Shown: positions 56,515 through 64,000 of the stretch, piece after piece | Layout of the letters: every line of letters begins with the position of its first letter | How positions within the stretch are numbered: position 1 is the first letter of the stretch | NCBI GenBank assembly: GCA_023362775.1 | Contig: JALMGJ010000008.1 | Span: 24,690,501-24,754,500, forward strand | Source of the DNA: Charina bottae | Lineage: Eukaryota > Chordata > Lepidosauria > Squamata > Charinaidae | Reading direction: 5' to 3' | Length of the DNA stretch: 64,000 nt | The notes under the pieces: generated by a model | Database searches by the model: none | Told to the model about the DNA's origin: nothing | The model's input: the letters and a program-made list of their open reading frames with translations, nothing else | Translations under genes and position numbers: made by a program

Positions 56515-56522
56515 TTCTAGAT

Positions 56523-57477
56523 AGATGCAGAAATTCAATTGAGTTACTAAAAGAATATGCTTTTAAATTATGCTGATAAATATGCCAATACTGGCAAATT
56601 TAAATCATCTGAGATAAATGGAAGAGAAGATTGGTTAGTGGTTCATACTTTAGGTCATAAGTCCTTTGAAATTTCACAGGAGGATTAAACACAGATATTT
56701 TGCATTACTCAATAAACAGCTGCATTTTACCAGATATGTTCTTATTGCTGATTCAGTACATATGTTTTGAATGTTTTGATGTATTTCACAATGCTTTGCA
56801 TTCAATCATATAAACAAGCGTTCTGATATAACACATCTTTTCCTTGGCATGGTTAAAGATGAGAGGAAGAATAAACTCATGCAGATACAAACACCCTGCT
56901 TCCTCCAAGGATATAAATGAGGTGGTAAGAACATTAAACAAAGCAATTGAAGGATTAACAGGGTAAAAGAAGGTGGCAGTTCATAGCAAAACACATACTT
57001 TGCATATAGAAGATTCAGTCTCTGCAACTCTGGTGGCTCTGGGAAAATTCCTTTTTTGGGTTTGCAAACACACTAGCAGTAAGTGCCAATGACACTAAGC
57101 CAGGTATAAACATCTACTATAGTTCTTTATGGTTCCATAAAGGGACGAACAGCATTTCCTCAGGAAGTCAATTGCTTTCTCCATCCTGTTAGTACATTGC
57201 TATGGTTTATTGAAGGAAATAAACTTTTCACATAAAAATCACAACTTTTAAATAAAATAAGGCTACAGTCCTAAACATTACTGCATGTCAAAGAATATCT
57301 GTTTGGGTCAAGAGTAATATTCTACTCTAACCCTATTCTTAAAACAGAATTTCCCCACCACTTTGTTTTCCCCTTATATTTATAATGCCTCCAGTGGGAC
57401 TTATTATCTGAAAAAGGAACTTAAGATGCAGCCTGAATTTCATCCTCTCTTTCTTCTCTTCCTCTCTTTAGATACCT
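56523..57477. other. Unique sequence, no gene seen
   Basis: No coding exon or recognised repeat. Confidence 0.5.
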
Positions 57478-57606
57478 TAGCTTTCCCAATCTGATACTTT
57501 CCAGATGTGTTTTGACTACAGTTTTCTGTTTGGGTCTTTTGGCTGGAAATTTTAGAAATTGTGGGCCCAACATATTGGGAAAGCACCAGGATGGGGAAGG
57601 CTGACA
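57478..57606. mobile_element. Old foldback MITE, near complete
   Basis: Ends 'gctttcccaatctgatact' and, inverted, 'gcaccaggatggggaaggct', with 'ccagatgtgttttgactac' and its inverted partner 'gtgggcccaacatat' inside. This ancient palindromic family also leaves pieces at 17275, 34637 and 45060. No protein is encoded. Confidence 0.6.
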
Positions 57607-58689
57607 TATTTTATAATTTTCTAAGGGCACAGCAGATGGATGCACTTACGTGCTATTCTTAAGTTCTTAGGTCAGCAGAAAAGCAGAAAAGCATGCTGGT
57701 ATAAACTGCATTGTTCATACTGCCAAGTACTATTTGTGCCTCAAGAACTAGGCTGGTGAATAAGGCTGCCCTTAGAGTTTTAATCTGAGGCAAGACAAGA
57801 AAATTAATTTGTGGATTCTTCTGGCTTTGTTTCCTCTCCTACCATACTACTGGGAAAAACAGCTAGCAATTGTTCTTAATGTGTGTGGGACAGAGTTGGG
57901 TGAATGTATGTAGATTCCTGGGATGGAGGGCTTAGCAACGTTTCAAGTTGCCCAAGTGATAAGACACAGGTACAAAGATGTTCTGTGTCTTGTCAGTTGG
58001 GCTACTTCTAAATACAGGTCCAGTGTTCTTTTGAAAGAACACTAAACCCATGTCCCAAAAATAGCTTCACTGACTGATTGTGGGTATGGAGGAGGAGTGT
58101 GGGAAGATTCTAAATAACTCCATCCTTAACTAGAGATGCAAGAAGATGGCAGCACTCATGTTGAGTGACTGAGGCTGGCATCACCAAAAAGTAACCCGTT
58201 GTTACTTGGCACCACCTCTGGGTAACATAAATAGTAAAAAGAAAACCATGATAAATCTTTGTCAGCAGAAAGAGCAGAAAAAGTGTAATTTGTGACAGAA
58301 CCAACAATAATCCATTGGCAGAAAGTGGCTCTTTCCCAGTTTAAATTGACCTGTGCAGCATAGGACTAGCACTCTTTCAGAAGAGTGCTAAACTTGTATA
58401 TATCAGGAGCCTGTATAACACCTGACTACTTTAGAACTCGAACAGCTAAAGATGACTTTAAGCTGCCTCAGCTGTGGGCTAGGGATGAGTCAAAAGCAAC
58501 ATCATGACAACATGATATATTACAACAGCTACTAGGACATGTTCATTCTCTGGTTTGGGTGACATGATGATGATGAGTCCTAAGAACCAACTCACTCAAT
58601 CACACATACACACACACTGGCAGTCCAGGTTATTGCTAGTGCTAGCAGGAGTAACATGCATGGAGACAGTGTGAACTTGGTTTGTTTGT
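57607..58689. other. Unique sequence, no gene seen
   Basis: No coding exon. A short CA run lies near 58603-58617. Confidence 0.5.
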
Positions 58690-59050
58690 TTAGCAAATTC
58701 ATATGGCTGCCCATATTAGCCAATACAAATCTGTTCCATAAGGCAGGTCCAATGGCAGAGAAGGCACACTTCCTAGGCTTCACTATGTGGAATTGCTTCA
58801 CAGAGGGGCCCCAGGACATGCGTATCCTATCAGATGTGGTGGGACAGAAGTAATCACTGGGGATAGGTGGTCCTGCAAGTAAGCTGGTCCCATGCCAAGT
58901 AAGGCTTTAAAGGTGACAATCAGTGAGAACTAGTGAAGCTCCTGTAGCAGGGGTGTTACATAGGTGCCCAAACTGCACATGCCACTGCATTCTGAAACTT
59001 TCAAATGTTCTTCAAGGGCAGCCCCATCATGAACATACTGAGATGATAGT
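58690..59050 (-). pseudogene. Old L2-type LINE, C-terminal ORF remnant
   Basis: On the minus strand the block for 'FSAIGPALWN' is readable at 58755-58785, then 'LGMGPAYLQDHL'-like sequence near 58870 and a decayed 'NAVACAVWAP'-like block near 58980, in the order of the intact copy at 22797-23414. Frames are broken and the 3' tail is absent. Confidence 0.65.
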
Positions 59051-59544
59051 GTACAAAAAACTGTCTGTACTGGCTTTCATATGTACCTGGAAACAGCATA
59101 ACCTAAAGATTAAGTGTGCAAGAGAACCACATGCACAACTATCACTCACCTTGTTGCCATGATTTTCCAGTGACGGCTGCAAAAACAGACTAAATGTACG
59201 TTAAATTTGTAGTGTTGCAGCTGCCCTTCTGCTTTTTGTTTACAGTAAGGTAAATTTGTAGAAGCCCATCCTGATCCAAAACATTGAGAAATGGTGGAGA
59301 AGACTTTTAAAATATCTCTCTCATCCTGACTTGCATTTGAAGTTGAAAACAACATGGCAGTGGTATAACACCTAGAACCAGGAGAGGGAATCAGAAATTT
59401 GGAAAGGAAGTGACTGTGGGTAGAAGATTATAACCTTTCTCACCCATACATGGAGATTTCAATTAGAAATGGATTCCTGCATGCTTACACAACCACAAGC
59501 AAACACAAAAAAAAACCTCACAAGAGCAATTACATGCTATTTAT
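59051..59544. other. Unique sequence, no gene seen
   Basis: No coding exon or recognised repeat. Confidence 0.5.
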
Positions 59545-59654
59545 TTAAGATATATAGATATATAGATATATAGATATAGATATAGATATAGATATAGATA
59601 TAGATATAGATATAGATATAGATGATATAGATATAGATATAGATATAGATATAT
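59545..59654. repeat. (GATATA)n microsatellite, left part
   Basis: About 110 bp of GATATA-type repeat. The same repeat resumes at about 60334-60355 on the other side of a PLE, so the array was split by, or grew around, that insertion. Confidence 0.93.
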
Positions 59655-59656
59655 AG

Positions 59657-60178
59657 GTAGGACAGACTGGCAGAAGACTAGCAGAACGCATCCACGAACA
59701 CCAACTAGCAGTCAGAAGACATGATGAAAACTCCTTAATCTCACAACACATGGACAGACTTAACCATACTTTCAACTGGGAAACTGTGAGCATATTAGAC
59801 CAGGCCAAATCCAAAAATGCTAGAGAATTCCTAGAAGCTTGGCACTCAGACAAAGCAGCCATCAACAGACACATAGAGGTTAACAACATTTACATACCAT
59901 TCATAAGAGACAATAGAATAGCCAGAAGACCAGAACACCCCTGGGCCAGCAATCAACAACAAGATATGCATAGATTAACAGCAAGATTAGCAGCAGAGGA
60001 GCAATCAAACAACACAATAGACCTTAATCAAGGAACTATTAACTCAGTCAATCACCCAAACAGCACACAACAGCCCAATCAAGGAACTACCAAGGAGAGT
60101 ACAAGACCCCCACCAACACAGGCAGGACAAGCCAGGGTATATAAACAGACAGCAAGTTCCACTCCCTTTTCACACTGA
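59657..60178 (+). pseudogene. PLE GIY-YIG endonuclease domain, 5'-truncated
   Basis: The open frame starts in 'VGQTGRRLAERIHEHQLAV', the second half of a GIY-YIG nuclease with its conserved Arg, and continues 'ENSLISQHMDRLNHTFNW' and 'DQAKSKNAREFLEAWHSD', which holds the conserved Glu. Then comes a Gln/Asn/Thr-rich tail to the TGA at 60176-60178. In Penelope-like elements this domain sits C-terminal to a reverse transcriptase and cuts the target. Here the GIY segment itself and all upstream sequence are missing, replaced by the GATATA array. The remaining 173 codons have no internal stop, so the copy is not very old. Non-functional as a nuclease. Confidence 0.8.
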
Positions 60179-60210
60179 AGTTGTTGCCTAGCCTGGCAAT
60201 GAAACGTCTG
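60175..60210 (+). other. Hammerhead-like motif at PLE 3' end
   Basis: 'ctgaag' (overlapping the stop codon), a five-base-pair hairpin (60184-60188 with 60195-60199), then 'tgaaac' and 'gtctg'. This is the same order and spacing as the motif at 40193-40228. The core departs from the hammerhead consensus in the same way. Confidence 0.4.
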
Positions 60211-60333
60211 GGGAATCTTTGGTGCTCTCTGAGCCTTGTTGTTTTCATGCAGACGTTTCATTGCCAGGCTAGGCAATGAAATGAAACGTCTGCATGAAAA
60301 CAACAAGGCTCAGAGAGCACCAAAGACTCCCCA

Positions 60334-60415
60334 ATATAGATATAGATATAGATATATAATTTATATAGCTGCCCATCTCACTCAAGTGACTCTGGGCAGC
60401 TTACAGGATTAGAAA
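60334..60415 (-). mobile_element. L2/CR1-type LINE tail beside GATATA array
   Basis: 'ttatatagctgcccatctc' and 'gtgactctgggcagcttac' form the reverse complement of a LINE 3' stem. The adjoining GATATA array probably grew from the LINE tail. Confidence 0.65.
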
Positions 60416-60957
60416 CAAATAACCCCCCCCAAACATAACCCCCAGTGCCCAATGAACAATTACCTATTAAACACCCATACTAGCATCATGTCATCATCGT
60501 ATGCAATATCAAGCAAAAAAGAGAAGAGTTACAAGGTTCTTAGCTGAGAAGGAAAAACAACTGGTTCTCTCCGTCCATCCCATGTTTTAGCTTATTATAG
60601 GGGGGAAAAAGAGTCTTAAAAGTGAGCATGTTCATCTGATAGACTGTAATTTATGAAAGCTTATGCCATAATTAAATGTCCTTATGGTGCCAAAAGAGTC
60701 TTTTGTTGCAACTGATATTTTTCAGTCTTGAAGAGACTAAAACCTGGTTCAGGTGAGAAATGACTTCTCCATCAGGATCGGTTTCACTCTTAGTGCTTAT
60801 TCTTCTGGTTGGCTGACATTTGAAGAAGAGAAGGTGTGGGATATTCCACAGCAGGTAGGTACATGGCTTCATGAGGTCACAGACTGCCTAGATGGGAAAA
60901 CAAGAAGGGTTGTGGTATTGCTTGCTGCAGAAAAACCACTATATCCTCATTTTCCAA
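60416..60957. other. Unique sequence, no gene seen
   Basis: No firm exon. A splice-like acceptor near 60791 and donor near 60855 bound a 62-bp open block, too short to call. Confidence 0.4.
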
Positions 60958-60962
60958 AACAT

Positions 60963-61013
<51 letters not shown>

Positions 61014-61085
61014 TCTTATTTATACCCCGCCTATCCCCTCCCTAATGGAGGACTCTAGGCAGCTTACAACATCATTGCATATATA
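60958..61085 (-). mobile_element. L2/CR1-type LINE tail with (TTTA)n
   Basis: A pure (TTTA)n tract of about 60 bp, then 'tataccccgcctatcccct' and 'aatggaggactctaggcag', the same tail subfamily as at 51575-51665. Confidence 0.8.
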
Positions 61086-61124
61086 TTTAATTATACATCA
61101 TATATATTACAGTACCCGTGCGAT

Positions 61125-61337
61125 TATGGAGGGGGTGAGGGAACCGGCTCTTCTTTCCAGGCATCGGAACTACAAGCCCCAGAATGCCTTGCTTTCGGAG
61201 CCGGCTGCTGACATCCCGGAAGTTGTTAATTGGGATCCGTCGTCCTCTGCCGCCGTCCTCAGCCACCATCCACGGGCTCCTCCAGATCTTCGTCTTCGGC
61301 TCCGAGGCGACTCCCCGACAGGATGCCAGCATATTGC
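61125..61337. promoter_or_regulatory. CpG-dense block with ETS-like and ZNF143-like motifs
   Basis: About 210 bp holding roughly 16 CpGs in an otherwise CpG-poor area. It contains 'actacaagccccagaatgcc' (61169-61188), which fits the ACTAYRNNNCCCR promoter motif bound by ZNF143, and 'cccggaagt' (61216-61224), an ETS core. This looks like a piece of a CpG-island promoter. It could also be the unrecognised body of a repeat, since it lies between a SINE and a LINE tail. Direction of any transcription is unknown. Confidence 0.35.
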
Positions 61338-61511
61338 CCCACGTGAGTGGTACCCATTTATCTACTTGCTATTTAGCTTTCGAATCGCTGGGTTGGCAGA
61401 GAGCTAGGGCTAGTGACGAGAGCTCACCTCGCCACACGGATTCGAACTGCCGACCTTATGGTCAGCAGACTAACAGCTCAGCGGTTTAACCCGCTGAGCT
61501 ACCGCGCCCCT
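61338..61511 (-). mobile_element. tRNA-derived SINE, second family, minus strand
   Basis: Read on the minus strand: head 'gcggtagctcagcgggttaa' (A box), 'ggtcggcagttcgaatccg' (B box), body 'ctctgccaacccagcgattc' and 'gcaagtagataaatgggtac'. The body agrees with the copy at 40888-41104. The usual 3' portion is missing or replaced by the CpG-dense block. Confidence 0.8.
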
Positions 61512-64000
61512 GCTTAGTGTCCAACTTGGTTAGTGTCCAACATTGCTTAGTGTCCAACTTGGAGTCTTTTTTATTGAGCTGGAAGGTACATCTGTAGGGG
61601 ACAGCAGAATGAGAAAGAATAGGGCATATTTCCAGTAAGAATTATTTCATCACATCAGTACAAAATCAATTATAAAATAAACATGCAAATGTTAATTAAC
61701 ACTCTGGAAATTATTCACAACTTTAAACAAGGCTGTGGAGGTCTAGCTGCAATTCTCCACTCCCCCTTTTTTTTCTTAAATAAAATAAATCTATTCTCTT
61801 AGTGTTTTGTGGGAAAAGTACTGTGCAGCTGAAATGAGCAGAAAGCATACCAAGCAAAACCAGCTGTATTTAGACGTTGGAAGGATATGGTTATATAAAT
61901 CAATGTTCAGGATTCTTGTTTGTACTGCAGAATTCTTTTTGTCACATGAGCATGCTAAAATACATTTAACATGACAGAGGACCAGCGCAGTTTGTAAAGG
62001 AGATAAAAAATGAGGTAGACCAAGTTATCTCTTGAACTTTGGAACAGTTTCAAATTTGTGTAGGGTCACTGGCTGCATTCTTTCTGACTAAACTCAATAG
62101 TGTAACCCTTGTTAGTCACCCCGTGGTTTCAAAATATGCAAGGAATGTAATGAATATAAAATTTTAGTGTGAATATACAGAGAATTAGCCAATCTGAGGA
62201 GCTATAGACTTCAGCAGTGTATTGTGGTCCTATGTTTTCCATTCAGCCAGGCCTATCCAACTTTGTTACATGAGCAGTTCTAACAAATGTTGAGCACAAT
62301 CCCCCACATTTATACAGACTTGTTTCAAACATATGTGCTTTTGTTTGGGTTTAGCATGTTGTGAGAATTTATCAAATGGTGATTTACTCATTAAATATGG
62401 TTAAAGAAGTCATGATTTCAAGCTGCATAATAAGATGCTTAGCTCTGTATTGGATGCAGCCATGTTATTATGTTCTAGTTGTAACTGCAGAGATACTGGA
62501 AACAAAGAACACCCTATGTAATTATATTTTGCAACCTCTGTGAATGTTAGAGAAGAGAATATACTGTAACTTTCTAGAATAGAAGCATTAAAGGAGGAGG
62601 AGATGAATCTGAATTGAAAAACAATCTACCTGAAAATAGAGTTAAATGGAGTTCAAAGAGGGTGGGGCCCATGATCTGACAATAACAATTAACTACTATT
62701 GTTTTACTCTCTGAGCTGTACTATGTTATGCAGAGTTATGCAGACATGGGAAGAGGGGTTTCAAGAAATTATAGGTTCAGCTCTAGTTGTCCTACCTAGA
62801 TAGTGTTGTACTCACATAGCACACCTAGAAGAAAAGGGAGCTATCATCAGCATTGCATGGACTATATGGCTGCAGAAATGTTTACACAATGTGTACAAGG
62901 AACAATTCTGCACATGAGCAGCTACTCTCACATCAGCACAGTTTGGGGAAAAAAAAGGTTCTACCAGATAATCTCTGTCATGCAGAAGTCAGGTTCTCAA
63001 TAGGTGCATGTATGTAGATTTTTTAAACTTGTAGATGGCCATATCTATGAAGGGGCAAGTGGTGTGCCTAGCATTCATGGTGAGCTATAGATTGCATCCT
63101 TGCTTCCCATTTATCACATGATTCCCCTTCATCTAGTATATAAAGAAGGGGTCAAATCCGATTAGTTATATAATATTGTGGTGTCATTCAACTTAATTAC
63201 AAGATCTCTGTTTAGCTAGGATTATCCTGGTAGGAATTCCCAAGAAAATGACACAGTGGGGGAGGACAATAATGACAATATCATTGGACCAGATAAGAGA
63301 TACAGTGGCAGAAGGCTGTGATAGCAGATTATAGTCTTTTTGAGGTAAATAAAGAACAGCTTCCAGAAAAATGTTGCTCCCAACGAAACCTGTATTTTTG
63401 CCTTCAAAAGCAAAATGTTTAAAGATTGAATGCATTTCTAATTATATGTCAATCTACATCTTTATATAGAAAAGAATGGTTTTTCTGTAACTTTTATATT
63501 GTCACTTTCCAAGGATCCTAATCCACAGTTCATGTAACTCAAATCTGAGGGAAACCTCCTGTGTTTGATTTTCACTTATTTACAGAAGGGAAGGGAAGAA
63601 AAAAGAGTTAAGGCTGATATGAAAGTGATTCAGTTCAAACTTCTTGTGTGAACTATTTAAGCAAACAACTGGTATAGAATATGAAGCCACGGCAGAGACA
63701 ATTGACAATCCACTGTGCCATCTTGATGGGATTATCCCTGATATATCAATAAATATATAGGTATTAAAAAAGCAATATTTACTTAGCATAGTGAATGATA
63801 ATATATAATTAGATGACACATTACACAAATAAATATATATGAAAGGCATTAATTTAATACAGGCAGGGAGAGAGGATTTGGTGGGTTACTTATCACTCTA
63901 CCGGATGCCAACAGCAGTATTTAATTTTTCTGAAAGATTAGATGAGATGAAGGAGAAGGGTACACAATAAGCAAAATGGCAAAATATTTTTGAAAGGAAC
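61512..64000. other. Unique sequence, no gene seen
   Basis: About 2.5 kb of AT-rich sequence without a coding exon, RNA gene or recognised repeat. A short tandem repeat of 'gcttagtgtccaac' lies at 61512-61560. Confidence 0.5.

Larger units (their letters stand above)
59655..60333 (+). mobile_element. Penelope-like element, 3' part
   Basis: A coding 3' part (GIY-YIG endonuclease) followed by a non-coding end with a palindrome (about 60209-60260 against 60281-60332) and a further copy of 'cctagcctggcaatgaaacg'. GATATA repeats lie on both sides. The reverse transcriptase is absent by 5' truncation. Confidence 0.8.

Noticed and set aside
59545..59889. Minus-strand frame ending in I/S repeats
   Set aside because: Antisense of the PLE fragment reading into the GATATA array.
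60792..60854. 62-bp block with acceptor-like and donor-like borders
   Set aside because: Too short, not a multiple of three, and the acceptor has a weak pyrimidine tract. Cannot be told from chance.

Overview
This is a gene-poor, AT-rich vertebrate window with the repeat profile of a squamate reptile (lizard or snake). The argument is the combination of elements: several Sauria-type tRNA SINEs whose 3' ends match the tail of a BovB (RTE) LINE, two young BovB copies, many L2/CR1-type LINE copies ending in a 'cgcccagagtcc...gagatgggcggt' stem and an (AAATA)n tail, two Ty1/copia LTR elements, Penelope-like (PLE) fragments and several hAT-type MITEs. No complete host gene is visible. The only host coding signal I would defend is one exon-like block at 51992-52177 (62 codons, phase 0/0, good splice sites), which I could not assign to a gene. 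The rest looks like intron or intergenic DNA.

Layout. 1-14 kb: mostly unique AT-rich DNA with two Sauria SINEs, microsatellites, one LINE tail and a candidate conserved non-coding block near 5.6-6.1 kb. 14.1-15.7 kb: a weakly supported LINE-3'UTR-like stretch interrupted by a striking nested palindrome (14261-14885), in which two TA-flanked foldback units frame a 436-bp GC-rich hairpin. 18.4 kb: a 216-bp hAT MITE with a perfect 8-bp target duplication. 20-35 kb: a dense pile of retroelements. It holds LINE fragments, an L2-type LINE on the minus strand (22664-25060) abutting a copia element (25062-28079, gag-protease-integrase open, reverse transcriptase lost), then a plus-strand L2 (28080-34440) split by a nearly full BovB (31197-34050, minus).

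35-51 kb: mostly unique sequence with an uncharacterised ORF (37.4-37.9 kb), a second BovB (38.0-39.0 kb, plus), a foldback PLE terminal fragment with a 16-bp target duplication (40.1-40.3 kb), a hAT MITE (40.5-40.8 kb), three SINEs and a fossil of a second RTE lineage (48.8-49.6 kb). 52-56 kb: the candidate exon, a second copia element (52583 to about 55376) with an internal deletion that fuses integrase to the LTR end and an 88-bp LINE tail inside integrase, then an inverted second copy of the 40.5-kb hAT MITE. 57-64 kb: old MITE and LINE remnants, a PLE endonuclease fragment lodged in a GATATA microsatellite, and a short CpG-dense block with ETS-like and ZNF143-like motifs next to a SINE.

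No genes act together here as a pathway. The relationships are parasitic and structural: Sauria SINEs share their tail with the BovB LINE that probably mobilised them; L2 machinery probably made the short L2-tail insertion inside copia; the two copia elements share a primer site resembling the initiator-tRNA-Met anticodon arm; and the two PLE pieces share a hammerhead-like motif.
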